Source: DASYQD01 sp963837455 (lineage in GTDB: Bacteria; Acidobacteriota; Thermoanaerobaculia; Multivoradales; JAIOJS01). Taken from it: a DNA stretch of 64,000 nt. The stretch lies in contig CAWINM010000010.1 in NCBI GenBank assembly GCA_963837455.1, forward strand, positions 992,001 through 1,056,000, in the 5' to 3' direction. Positions 27,974 to 36,590 of the stretch are shown here, piece after piece. The notes beneath the pieces are model-generated. The model saw nothing but the letters and a program-made list of their open reading frames with translations, was not told the origin of the DNA and did no database searches. Made by a program: the position numbers and the translations under genes. Position 1 is the first letter of the stretch; every line of letters begins with the position of its first letter.

Positions 27974-28909
27974 TCAGCGGGGACCGGGGGAGCCGAGGTC
28001 GAGCACCCACAGCGCGGTCACCCGGCCATTCTCCTCACCGCGGGCGACGCCGATGCCGGCGCTCACCGGGTGAGGGTCGAGGATGTTGCGGCGGTGGCCG
28101 CTCGACAGCATCCAGCGTCGCACCACCTCGATCGGTGTGAAGACGCCCTTGGCGATGTTCTCGGCCGCCCAGCTGAAGCCGTAGCCGCGCGCCACGAAGC
28201 GGTAGGCGAGGTTGTGCCCTTCGGGCGTGACGTGGTCGTAGAAGTGCCGGGCCAGCATGTCGCCGGCGTGGGTCTGGGCGGCGTCGTCCAGCCGGGGGTC
28301 GAGGCTGAGCGCCGGCAGCCCGGCATGTGCCCGCTCGCGATTGACGGCTGCGAGCACCGCCGTCTGAACGGCCGCGACGTCGTCGAGAGGAGCCGCTTCC
28401 CGGCGCTCCCAGGTGATCCGCGGCAAGGCGACGAAGAGGGACCACAGTGGCGGCTCGACCGCCGGGGCGCGGGCGGCGCCGAAGCCTTCGAAGTCGCCGA
28501 GGGCGATCTCGGCGAAGCCCTGCGGGTCCGACTCGCGCCACTGGCGCACCAACGAAGCGGCGTCGTGGGGCCCCTGCACCAGGCGCTGCCGCCATGAATA
28601 GGGGGGGTAGCCGGCGCGCCGCAGGTCGCGGCTGAGCGCCATCGCGGTCTCGGCGTCGGCGTCGAAGTCGCCGCTGGCGGCGACTGCCTGGGCGCGCCGG
28701 GCCGCCACCTGGGCCAGCGCCGGCTCGGCACGCAGGGGCACCAGGCCGGCCTGGCGGCGAGCGTCGTTGAGCAACGCCAGCACCTCGGTTTCGGGGTCGG
28801 GCTGATCGAACGGGATGGTGACGACCTGCACCACCTGCGCCCACGAACCCCCAGCTGCCGCGGCGAGGCCGGCGGCGCAGAGGGCGATACGGCGGACGAG
28901 CGCGCCCAT
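27974..28909 (-). CDS. Secreted protein with two CAP (SCP/PR-1) domains
   Basis: A 311-residue exported protein. The signal peptide covers about residues 1-24 (ALCAAGLAAAAGGSWA). Two CAP-like modules follow: a degenerate one (LALLNDARRQAGLVPLRAEPAL, about 43-64) and a complete one near 180-305 (VNRERAHAGLPALSLDPRL, HFYDHVTPEG, AAENIAKG, MLSSGHRRNILDP) with the CAP cavity His/Glu residues. Bacterial CAP proteins are extracytoplasmic with poorly known roles (lipid or peptide binding, proteolysis). ATG 28909 gives the signal peptide. Convergent with the EVE gene 3 bp away and divergent from the helicase. Confidence 0.88.
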   Translation of the reverse strand: MGALVRRIALCAAGLAAAAGGSWAQVVQVVTIPFDQPDPETEVLALLNDARRQAGLVPLRAEPALAQVAARRAQAVAASGDFDADAETAMALSRDLRRAGYPPYSWRQRLVQGPHDAASLVRQWRESDPQGFAEIALGDFEGFGAARAPAVEPPLWSLFVALPRITWERREAAPLDDVAAVQTAVLAAVNRERAHAGLPALSLDPRLDDAAQTHAGDMLARHFYDHVTPEGHNLAYRFVARGYGFSWAAENIAKGVFTPIEVVRRWMLSSGHRRNILDPHPVSAGIGVARGEENGRVTALWVLDLGSPGPR

Positions 28910-29008
28910 GCTGGTGGGGATGGCGGAATCGCGGCTCGCGGTGCTTTCCGGTGCGCCAATGCTACCCTGCGGCCGGGTCCCGCGCCGTGAAGCGCCGCAC
29001 CCGCTCCC

Positions 29009-31585
29009 ATGCCAACGACCGCCGTCTCGACCCTCGGCCTCGCGTCCCCCGAGCGCCCGCCGCTCTCGGACTTCCTGCCCGCCGTCGGAGAGCGGGCGCC
29101 CGCCGACGACCTCCTCGATCGCTTCCTCGCCTGGGTGAGGTCGCAGGATCTCGAGCTCTACCCAGCGCAGGAGGAGGCCCTGCTCGAGCTCTGGGCCGGC
29201 CGGCACGTGGTGCTCGCCACTCCCACCGGATCGGGCAAGTCGTTGGTCGCCCTCGGGCTGCAGTTCAAGGCGGCGGGGGAGGGGCGGCGCTCGTTCTACA
29301 CCAGCCCGATCAAGGCGCTGGCGTCGGAGAAGTTCTTCGCCCTTTGCTCGCTGTTCGGTGCCGAGCGGGTGGGGATGCTCACCGGCGACGCCAGCATCAA
29401 CCCGGGGGCGCCGGTGGTCTGCTGCACCGCCGAGGTGCTGTCGAACATGGCGCTCCGCATGCCCGTCGTCGACGCCCCGTACGTGGTGATGGACGAGTTC
29501 CACTACTACGCCGACGCCGACCGCGGTGTCGCCTGGCAGGTGCCGCTTCTGCTCCTCGGCAGCAGCCAGTTCCTGCTCATGTCCGCCACCCTCGGCAACA
29601 CCGCGGCGATCGAGGAGGACCTCGGCCGTCGCAGCGGTCGCGAGGTGGCGCGGGTGGCGAGCGAGCGGCGGCCGGTGCCGCTCGAGTTCCAGTACCGCGA
29701 CACGCCGCTGCACGAGACGGTGCAGGAGCTGGTGGACGCCGACCGCGTTCCAGCCTACGTCGTCAACTTCACCCAGCGCGAGTGCGCCGAGCTGGCACAG
29801 AGCCTGACCAGCATGCAGCTCACCAGCCGCGACGAGCGCGACCGCCTGCGCGAGGCCATCGGCGGCTTCCGTTTCGACACTCCCTACGGCAAGGAGCTGC
29901 GCCGCATCCTCGGCTTTGGCATCGGCATCCACCACGCCGGGCTGCTGCCCAAGTACCGCCTGCTGGTCGAGCAACTGGCCCAGCAGTCGCTGCTCAAGGT
30001 GATCTGCGGCACCGACACTCTCGGGGTCGGCGTCAACATTCCCATCCGCACCGTGCTCTTCAACAAGCTGGCGAAGTACGACGGCCGCAAGGTGAGCCTG
30101 CTCACCGTGCGCGACTTCAAGCAGATCGCCGGCCGCGCTGGCCGTAAGGGCTTCGACGACCGTGGTTTCGTCGTCGCGCAGGCGCCCGAGCACGTCATCG
30201 CGGCGCGGCGCTCGGAAGGGAAGCGCCGGCGTGCCAAGGCACCGCCCAAGGGCGAGGTGCAGTGGAGCGAGGAGACGTTCGACCGCCTGGTGCGCTCGCC
30301 CCCGGAGCCGCTGCGGTCGAGCTTCAAGCTCACCCACGGCATGGTGCTGGACCTGGTGCAGCGCGATGGCGAGCTCGACGATCCCAACACCGACAACTTC
30401 TGGTCGCTGCGCGAGCTGATCCGCCGCTGCCACGAGGACGACGCCGGGAAGCGCCGGTTGCTGCGGCACGCCGCCCTGCTGGTGCGCTCGCTCCACCGCA
30501 CCGGGGTGCTGAAGATGCGGCGCGACGAGCGCACCAGCTACCTCTGGGTGGTCGTCGACGAGGAGCTGCAGCGGGAGTTCTCGCTGCACCAGGCCCTCTC
30601 GCTCTACCTCGTCGAGGCGATCGACCGCCTCGACGCCGCCTCCCCGGACTACGGGCTCGACCTGCTGTCGCTCGTCGAGGCGGTGCTCGAGGACCCCGAC
30701 GTCATCCTCCGCCGCCAGGTGGACAAGGCCAAGGACGAGCTGGTGGCGAGGCTCAAGGCCGAGGGGGTCGAGTACGAGGAACGCATGGAGCGTCTCGAGG
30801 AGGTGACCCACCCGAAGCCACTCGCCGAGCTCATCTACGCCACTTTCCGGGAGTTCCGGGGTCGCCACCCCTGGCTGGGCAACGAGGTGATCCACCCCAA
30901 GTCGATCGGCCGCGACCTGCTGGAGCGCTATGCCTCCTTCGGCGACTACGTACGCCTGTATGGTCTGCAGCGCAGTGAGGGCGTGCTGCTGCGCTACCTG
31001 TCGCAGCTCTACAAGACTCTGCAGCAGGGAGTGCCGGAGCGGGCGCGGAGTGAGCCGGTGGTGGAGGCGACGGCGGTCTTCCGCACGTTGCTCGAGCACA
31101 CCGACACCAGCCTCCTCGAGGAATGGGAGGGCCTGCTCCACCCCGAGCTGCGGGCGCAAAAGGCCGAGGAGCGCCAGCGTGCTCGCGAGGCGTTGCGCGC
31201 CTGGGAGCTGCTGCACGATCCCAAGGCCTTCGCGGCGCGCATCCGCGCCGAGATGCACCAGCTGGTGGCAGCGCTGGCGCGCGGGGAATGGGAGGACGCC
31301 ACCGCGGCGGTGTGGCAGGCACCCGAGGACCCCTGGACGGCGGATCGCTTCGAGGCCGCCATGGCCCCGCTCCTCGCGGAGTATGGAGCCCTCGACTTCA
31401 CCCCGCGCGCCCGTCAGGCGGCGCTCACCCGCATCGTCCAGCTCGCTCCGCGCCGCTGGGAGGTGACCCACGACCTCCTCGACCCCGAGGGGGAGGGGAG
31501 CTGGCACCTGCAGGGGACGGTCGACCTCGGCCCGGGACGGGAGCTGGAGGGACCGCTCGTGGACCTGGAAGCGATCGCGCCCTGA
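29009..31585 (+). CDS. Ski2-like DExH helicase with DUF3516
   Basis: An 858-residue SF2 helicase. ATPTGSGKS (Walker A, about 70-78), SPIKALASEKF (Ia), MDEFHYY (DExH box, about 161-167), LLMSATLGN (III), IHHAGLLPKYR (IV/V), CGTDTLGVGVNIPIRTVLFNKL (V) and QIAGRAGRKG (VI, about 372-381) are all intact. The C-terminal half matches DUF3516, found on bacterial Mtr4/Ski2-like helicases of high-GC Actinobacteria, Acidobacteria and Myxobacteria. The substrate, RNA or DNA, is not known. ATG 29009 chosen. Its promoter must lie in the 99 bp shared with the divergent CAP gene. Confidence 0.9.
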   Translation: MPTTAVSTLGLASPERPPLSDFLPAVGERAPADDLLDRFLAWVRSQDLELYPAQEEALLELWAGRHVVLATPTGSGKSLVALGLQFKAAGEGRRSFYTSPIKALASEKFFALCSLFGAERVGMLTGDASINPGAPVVCCTAEVLSNMALRMPVVDAPYVVMDEFHYYADADRGVAWQVPLLLLGSSQFLLMSATLGNTAAIEEDLGRRSGREVARVASERRPVPLEFQYRDTPLHETVQELVDADRVPAYVVNFTQRECAELAQSLTSMQLTSRDERDRLREAIGGFRFDTPYGKELRRILGFGIGIHHAGLLPKYRLLVEQLAQQSLLKVICGTDTLGVGVNIPIRTVLFNKLAKYDGRKVSLLTVRDFKQIAGRAGRKGFDDRGFVVAQAPEHVIAARRSEGKRRRAKAPPKGEVQWSEETFDRLVRSPPEPLRSSFKLTHGMVLDLVQRDGELDDPNTDNFWSLRELIRRCHEDDAGKRRLLRHAALLVRSLHRTGVLKMRRDERTSYLWVVVDEELQREFSLHQALSLYLVEAIDRLDAASPDYGLDLLSLVEAVLEDPDVILRRQVDKAKDELVARLKAEGVEYEERMERLEEVTHPKPLAELIYATFREFRGRHPWLGNEVIHPKSIGRDLLERYASFGDYVRLYGLQRSEGVLLRYLSQLYKTLQQGVPERARSEPVVEATAVFRTLLEHTDTSLLEEWEGLLHPELRAQKAEERQRAREALRAWELLHDPKAFAARIRAEMHQLVAALARGEWEDATAAVWQAPEDPWTADRFEAAMAPLLAEYGALDFTPRARQAALTRIVQLAPRRWEVTHDLLDPEGEGSWHLQGTVDLGPGRELEGPLVDLEAIAP

Positions 31586-31795
31586 CCCGGAGCGAGCGAG
31601 GTGCTGGGTGACGATACCCGATCCACTGGTTGCACCGCGTAGTGGCACCCACCATGGACCCAAGCCTGCCCTCTATGCCAGGGAGGCGCGACCGGCCGGA
31701 GCGGCGCGATGCCAGTTTGGCCGCCGCCTCGCGATGCCACTAAGGCATAGACACCTTCCGATGGCTCGGCGGCGGTGGGGTAGCCCAGAAACACC

Positions 31796-31820
31796 GCGGC
31801 CCCCGTATTCCGGGGGCCGC
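31796..31820 (+). terminator. Strong hairpin, possible bidirectional terminator
   Basis: GCGGCCCCCG, a 5-base loop, then CGGGGGCCGC form a perfect 10-bp stem about 210 bp beyond the helicase stop and 300 bp beyond the ligD stop. No T-run follows on either strand, so intrinsic termination is uncertain; it could equally stabilise 3' ends. Confidence 0.45.
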
Positions 31821-31840
31821 TCCGCTGGGATGACCGGGGA

Positions 31841-31987
31841 TACGAGGGAGGTTCCGGTCTTTGGTTGGCTTCTTGGCTTTACCCCTGTGGTTAGGGGACT
31901 CAGGCAAGATGGAGGTGAGGGGTGGAGATCAGGGATCTCACGGAATAAGGTAGGACAATCGATTCGGTAAGCGGAACCTCCCTCGTA
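31841..31987. mobile_element. MITE-like element, 16-bp perfect terminal inverted repeats
   Basis: TACGAGGGAGGTTCCG at 31841-31856 is repeated exactly inverted at 31972-31987. Both ends therefore show TA next to a 14-bp inverted repeat, as expected for a non-autonomous element of the IS630/Tc1-mariner type that duplicates TA on insertion. The 115-bp interior has no frame but two clean hairpins (CCCCT/AGGGG at 31882-31897; GAGATC/GATCTC at 31925-31939) and is less GC-rich than its surroundings. A structured non-coding RNA closed by a 16-bp stem is the main alternative. No transposase is present in the window. Confidence 0.45.
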
Positions 31988-32123
31988 GGTGTTCTCTCTG
32001 TCTGGAAGCGCTTCTAGCAACCCATGTGCCAGCTGTCCGGCCGCGGGTCGTTGCTTCCACGCATGCCCGTGAGAACCGCCTACGGGCGACGTTTCTTCCG
32101 CATTGCGGCAAGGCCCCCCGGAA

Positions 32124-34628
32124 TCACCGGGACCGTGCTGCCAGACGCTCCAGCGCAGTTGCCACGTCCGCCCGCTCGGTGAGCACCGGAGCCAACGGAT
32201 CCGCTGCGGCGCGGCGCAGGCGGGCCGGCACCGTGGCCAGGCTGAAGCGGCGGATGTCCAGCGACGGGACCACGTCCCGCCAGCGGAGGGGCGTGGAGAC
32301 CGGCGCACCGGGCAGCGGGCGGACGCACCAGGGCGCCGCCAGCAGCTGGCCGCGGCGGTTCTGCAGGTAGTCGACGTAGACCTTGCCTCCCCGCGCCGAG
32401 ATCTGTCGAGTAAGGGTGGCGATGCGTGGATGGCGATCCACCAGCAGCTGGCCGAGCAGCTGGCCGAGCATGCGGCTCTGCTCGAAGCCGAGACTGCAGC
32501 CGAGCGGCACCAGCACGTGCAAACCACTGCTGCCGCTGGTCTTGACATAGGTGGGAAGGCCGAGCTCCTCACCCAGATCGCGCAGGGACCGGGCGAGCTC
32601 GACGACGTGGGAGAACGGCGCCCCCTTGGGATCGAGGTCCAGGATGCACCAGTCGGGGCGGTCGAGCTGGGGGGCGCGGCTGGCCCACAGGTGGAAGGGG
32701 ATGGTGCCGAGGTTGACGAGATAGAGGAGAGCTTCCTCATCGCCGATCACCGCGTAGCGGATCTCCCTTCCGGCCTCCTCGCTCCACACCCCGACGGTGG
32801 GGATCCAGGACGGCAGGAACTCGGGAGAGTTCTTCTGGTAGAACGACTTGCCCGCGATGCCGTCGGGGTAGCGGGTGAGCACCACCGGCCGGTCGCGAAG
32901 GTAGGGGAGCATCCAGCGGGCGACCTTGCGGTAGTACTCGATGAGGTCGCCTTTCGTGATGCCGTCGTCGGGCCAGTACACCTTGTCGAGGTTGGTGAGG
33001 CGCAGATCGGCAGCGGCGCCGCTCGGCGCGGCCTTCGTTCCTCCGACGTCGGCACCTCCCGAGCCCTCGATCGCGGCCGTGAAGCCTGGTGGCGGCGCCT
33101 CCTCGCGCAGCTCGAGCAGGACCGGGTGGCGCAGCTGGCCGCCCTCGGTCCACTGCTTGTAACGCACCTCGGCGACCAGCGCCGGTGTCAGCCAGCGCGA
33201 TCCCCTGGGCGCCGCTGCGGCGGCGGCGAGAGCCGGGGTGGCACGGCGCAGGCGCGGCAGCCGCTCGAGGAGCCACCTGTGCTGTTCCTCGGACAGCCCG
33301 GAACCGACGCGCCCGGCGTACACCGGCTCCCCCTCGTGCCAGGCCACCAGGTCGAGGGCGGCCACGCGCGCGGCCGCGTCTTGCTCGGTGTAGCCGATCA
33401 CCCAGAAGGCCTCGTGGCGGTCGGCGCGCACCTTCAACCAGTCGTCCGACCGCCCTCCCTTGTAGGGCGAGGCGGCGCGTTTGGCCATCACTCCCTCGAG
33501 ACCCTGGCGGCGCACCTCGGCGAACAGCGCCTCGCCCTCGGCCACGACGTGGTCGGCGAAGCGCACCGTGCCCAGCGGTGGCAGCAGCCTCGCCAGCAGG
33601 CGCTTGCGCTCGACGAGCGGCAGCGGGCGCAGGTCGTGGCCGGCGATGGCCAGCAGGTCGAACAGGTAGAGCGTCGCCGGGCGCTCGACGGCGCCCTGCT
33701 CGACGTCGACGCGACGCGAGAGCTGGGCCCGCTTCTGCAGCCCCTGGAAGCTCGGCCGGCCGCCCTCGTCGAGCACCACCAGCTCGCCATCGGCGACCAG
33801 CCCCTCGCCGGGCAGCGCCGCCACCGCCCGCGCGACCTCGGGGAAGCGGGCGGTGAGGTCGTGGCCGGCGCGCGACAGCAGACGGGGTCCCGCGGCGGTA
33901 CGGGAGGCGAGCGTCCGGTAGCCGTCGTACTTGAGCTCGAACAGCCAGCCCTCACGCCGAAACGGGCGGTCGCGCTGGCGGGCGAGCATGAGGTCCACCT
34001 TGGCGGGGTCGACGGGACGTCGCGGCGCCCGCAGCACCGGCAGCTCCGCCACCACCGCCGCCGAGCGATCGACGCCGTCGCGCAGCTCCTCGACCGTGAG
34101 GCCGGAGAGCACCGACTGGCGCGGATACGCCTCGGCCTCGGCGCCGCTGCGGACCCAGCCGTCGCCCCGCTCCTTGATCAGCAGCCACTCCCGTTCGCCC
34201 TTGGTCTTTACCAGCGTCCACTTGCCGCGCAGCTTGAAGCCGAAGAGCTCGAAGAGCAGCTTGCCCTTGGGCATGCTCTCCTCGGGTGGCAACAGTGGCA
34301 GCCACAACCCACGGTCCCACAGCACCATGGTGCCGCCGCCATACTCCCCCTTGGGGATCAACCCTTCGAAGTCGGCGTACTCGACGGGGTGATCCTCGGT
34401 CTCCACTGCCAACCGCTTGGTGGCGGGGTCGGCCGAAAAGCCGTTGGGCACCGCCCAGGAGCGCAGCACGCCGCCCATCTCGAGCCGCAGGTCGAAGTGG
34501 CGACGGCGCGCCGCGTGCTCCTGCACGCAGAACAGGCGCGGGCGCGCCGCCGTGGCGTCGCCGAACGGCTCGGGAGTCGCACCCGGATCGCGCTTGGCGC
34601 GGTAGCGGGCCAGGCGGTCGTGGGGCAT
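32124..34628 (-). CDS. ligD: Multifunctional NHEJ ATP-dependent DNA ligase LigD
   Basis: An 834-residue LigD in the order phosphoesterase, ligase, polymerase. Residues 25-170: 3'-phosphoesterase (VQEHAARRRHFDLRLEMGG, EDHPVEYADFEGLIPKGEYGGG). About 205-520: ATP-dependent ligase with the nucleotidyl Lys in FELKYDGYR, GLVADGELVVLD and EGVMAKRAASPYKGGRSDDWLKV. About 545-830: primase-polymerase with DWCILDLDPKGAPF and KTSGSSGLHVLVPL. It trims, fills and seals double-strand-break ends recruited by Ku. ATG 34628 fits the usual PE-domain start. Divergent from ku across 161 bp, the standard bacterial NHEJ layout. Confidence 0.96.
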   Translation of the reverse strand: MPHDRLARYRAKRDPGATPEPFGDATAARPRLFCVQEHAARRRHFDLRLEMGGVLRSWAVPNGFSADPATKRLAVETEDHPVEYADFEGLIPKGEYGGGTMVLWDRGLWLPLLPPEESMPKGKLLFELFGFKLRGKWTLVKTKGEREWLLIKERGDGWVRSGAEAEAYPRQSVLSGLTVEELRDGVDRSAAVVAELPVLRAPRRPVDPAKVDLMLARQRDRPFRREGWLFELKYDGYRTLASRTAAGPRLLSRAGHDLTARFPEVARAVAALPGEGLVADGELVVLDEGGRPSFQGLQKRAQLSRRVDVEQGAVERPATLYLFDLLAIAGHDLRPLPLVERKRLLARLLPPLGTVRFADHVVAEGEALFAEVRRQGLEGVMAKRAASPYKGGRSDDWLKVRADRHEAFWVIGYTEQDAAARVAALDLVAWHEGEPVYAGRVGSGLSEEQHRWLLERLPRLRRATPALAAAAAAPRGSRWLTPALVAEVRYKQWTEGGQLRHPVLLELREEAPPPGFTAAIEGSGGADVGGTKAAPSGAAADLRLTNLDKVYWPDDGITKGDLIEYYRKVARWMLPYLRDRPVVLTRYPDGIAGKSFYQKNSPEFLPSWIPTVGVWSEEAGREIRYAVIGDEEALLYLVNLGTIPFHLWASRAPQLDRPDWCILDLDPKGAPFSHVVELARSLRDLGEELGLPTYVKTSGSSGLHVLVPLGCSLGFEQSRMLGQLLGQLLVDRHPRIATLTRQISARGGKVYVDYLQNRRGQLLAAPWCVRPLPGAPVSTPLRWRDVVPSLDIRRFSLATVPARLRRAAADPLAPVLTERADVATALERLAARSR

Positions 34629-34752
34629 CAGCCGCGAAGAGCCCGGGCGCGAGAGGTGCGGGCTCGCCGGTGCGGGAGGTGGGATGGCGGCACTACAGGT
34701 CGTGGTCCAGGAGTCCCCTTGCCACCGTACCTGCCGCTGCTGCCGTGACCTG

Positions 34753-34782
34753 CTGACAAGAGGCCGGCCGGTTTGCGATACT
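34753..34782 (+). promoter_or_regulatory. Sigma-70-like promoter of ku
   Basis: CTGACA (34753-34758) and GATACT (34777-34782) are separated by 18 bp. Transcription would begin about 7 bases past the -10, at or next to the ku ATG (34790), and there is no Shine-Dalgarno sequence before that ATG. This predicts a leaderless ku mRNA. Confidence 0.5.
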
Positions 34783-34789
34783 TTGCACC

Positions 34790-35701
34790 ATGGCAGCACG
34801 AGCGATGGGCACGGGCACGATCTCGTTCGGTCTGGTGGCGATCCCGATCAAGCTCTACTCTACCGGCGAGAGCGCCGCCGGTATCTCCTTCAACTGGCTG
34901 CACGGCAAGTGCGGCGGTCGCGTGCGGCAGCAGTACTTCTGTCCCACCGACGACGAGGTCGTCGAGCGCAAGGATCTCGTCAAGGGGTACGAGTTCGCCA
35001 AGGACCGCTACGTGGTCATGGACGACGAGGAGCTCGCGGCCCTCACCACCAAGGCCACCAACTCGATCGACATCACCGAGTTCGTACCCGTCGACACCGT
35101 CGACCCGATCTACTACGAACGTTCCTACTTCCTCGGCCCCGACAAGGGAGGCGATCGCCCCTACCGTCTGCTCGCCGAGGCGATGCGCCAGACCGGCCGC
35201 GTGGCGCTCGCGCGTTACGCGGCCCGCGGCAAGAACTACCTGGTGCTGCTGCGTCCGTTCGCCAACGGGCTGGTGATGCAGCAGCTGCGCTACGCCGACG
35301 AGGTGCGCGGCTTCGACGAGGTGCCGGTGGGCGAGGGCGAGGTGAAGCCCGCGGAGCTGCAGCTCGCGCGGCAGCTCATCGACCAGATCGCCGCCGACAG
35401 CTACGACCCCTCGGCGTACAAGGACGACAGCCGCGAGCAGCTGCGCGAGATCCTGCGTCGCAAGATCGAGGGCGAGGAGGTCACCGCCGCGCCCGCCGAG
35501 CCGCCGCGCGGGCAGATCATCGACCTCATGCAGGCCCTCAAGGCGAGCCTCGGCCAGGAGGGCGAAGCCGGCGCGGCGCGGCGCCCACCGCGCCGCTCGC
35601 CGCGCTCGAGCGCCGCCGCCGAGAAGCCGGCGCGCGCCGTGGGCGAGCGCGCGGAGCGCGCACCCGCCACGGCGGCGCGCCGCACCCGCGCCAAGAAGTG
35701 A
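34790..35701 (+). CDS. ku: Ku protein, NHEJ end-binding
   Basis: A 303-residue bacterial Ku, which forms a homodimeric ring on DNA double-strand ends and recruits LigD. GTGTISFGLVAIPIKLYS (about 7-24) and the FNWLHGKCGGRVRQQYFCPTDDEVV segment are the family opening; YYERSYFLGPDKGG and the PAELQLARQLIDQI helix complete the core by about residue 240. The last 60 residues are a basic Arg/Ala/Pro tail, typical of Ku extensions that bind DNA. ATG 34790 is preceded by a promoter rather than a ribosome site. The MerR-TPR gene follows 22 bp after the stop. Confidence 0.97.
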   Translation: MAARAMGTGTISFGLVAIPIKLYSTGESAAGISFNWLHGKCGGRVRQQYFCPTDDEVVERKDLVKGYEFAKDRYVVMDDEELAALTTKATNSIDITEFVPVDTVDPIYYERSYFLGPDKGGDRPYRLLAEAMRQTGRVALARYAARGKNYLVLLRPFANGLVMQQLRYADEVRGFDEVPVGEGEVKPAELQLARQLIDQIAADSYDPSAYKDDSREQLREILRRKIEGEEVTAAPAEPPRGQIIDLMQALKASLGQEGEAGAARRPPRRSPRSSAAAEKPARAVGERAERAPATAARRTRAKK

Positions 35702-35723
35702 GGTGCCCCTCGGAGGGAGCCCG

Positions 35724-36584
35724 GTGAGCCCTCCCCGCTCTCTCGGCTACTCGGCTCGCGAGGTGGCGACGGTGCTCGGTGTGCCGGTCGCCCGCGTGCG
35801 CTACCTGGTGCGCGCTGGTCTCTTGGCGCCGCGGCGGGGCGCCGCCGGCGAGTACCGCTTCACCTTCCAGGAGCTCGTGCTGCTGCGGGCCGCGCAGGGG
35901 CTGCTCGATTCCGGCGTGTCGCTGCGGCGGGTGCGCCGGGCGCTCGAGCTGCTGCCGGCGCAGCTGCCGCGCGGGCGCTCCCTGTCGGCCGTGCGCATCA
36001 CCGCCGAGGGGGGCGAGGTGGTGGTGCGCGAGGGAGGGCGGCGCTGGAACCCGGAGTCGGGCCAGGGGTTGCTCGACCTCGACGTCGCCAGGCTTGCCGC
36101 CGCAGCGGCGCCACTGGCGCCCCGGCTGGTGCGCCAGGCGGTGGTGCACGAGGCATCGGGCCCCGACGGCGCACTTTCCGCCGACGATTGGTTCCTGCTC
36201 GGCTGCGAGCTCGAGGCGACCTCGCCCGCCGAGGCCGCCGGCGTCTACCGTCGGGCGCTGGTGCTCGACGCCGGGCACCAGGACGCGCTGCTCAACCTGG
36301 GCCGCCTCCAGCACGAGGCGGGAGAGCTGCGCGAGGCCGAGGCGTGCTACCGGCGCGTCCTGGCGCTGGCGCCCGGAGAGCCGGTCGCCGCCTACAACCT
36401 GGGGGTGGCGCTCGAAGACCGCGGGCGTCTCGCCGAGGCCGCGGAGGCCTACGAGGCGGCGCTCGCCCGCGACCCCACCAATGCCGACGCCTGCGTCAAC
36501 CTCGCCGGCGTGTACGAGCGCCTGGGTCGGGGCGGCGAGGCGGTGCGCTGGCTCAAGGAGGCGCGGCGCCTGCGCGGCGCCTGA
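35724..36584 (+). CDS. MerR-type HTH regulator fused to TPR domain
   Basis: A 286-residue protein. Residues 5-75 are a MerR-family winged helix (YSAREVATVLGVPVARVRYLVRAGLL, then the FTFQELVLLRAAQGLLDSGVSLRRVRRAL helices). Residues about 155-285 hold three or four TPRs (LNLGRLQHEAGELREAEACYRRVLAL, YNLGVALEDRGRLAEAAEAYEAAL, VNLAGVYERLGRGGEAVRWL). No metal-sensing Cys or drug-binding domain is seen, so signal input is probably through protein contacts. GTG 35724 follows GGAGGG at good spacing. Its place directly behind ku suggests a link to NHEJ control or DNA ends, which is inference. Confidence 0.88.
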   Translation: MSPPRSLGYSAREVATVLGVPVARVRYLVRAGLLAPRRGAAGEYRFTFQELVLLRAAQGLLDSGVSLRRVRRALELLPAQLPRGRSLSAVRITAEGGEVVVREGGRRWNPESGQGLLDLDVARLAAAAAPLAPRLVRQAVVHEASGPDGALSADDWFLLGCELEATSPAEAAGVYRRALVLDAGHQDALLNLGRLQHEAGELREAEACYRRVLALAPGEPVAAYNLGVALEDRGRLAEAAEAYEAALARDPTNADACVNLAGVYERLGRGGEAVRWLKEARRLRGA

Positions 36585-36590
36585 CGCCCC

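Larger units (their letters stand above)
31586..32123. other. Convergent intergenic region with hairpins and MITE-like element
   Basis: 538 bp without a convincing gene between the ends of the helicase and ligD. It contains a GC-rich hairpin (31796-31820) and a 147-bp inverted-repeat element (31841-31987), both listed separately. Smaller inverted repeats occur at 31631-31653 (CCACT/AGTGG) and about 31673-31750 (CTATGCC/GGCATAG). Base composition is visibly less GC-rich than in the flanking genes. Confidence 0.6.

Noticed and set aside
31841..31987. Element read as SRP RNA, 6S RNA or RNase P RNA
   Set aside because: None of the conserved sequence blocks of those RNAs could be found inside the inverted repeats.
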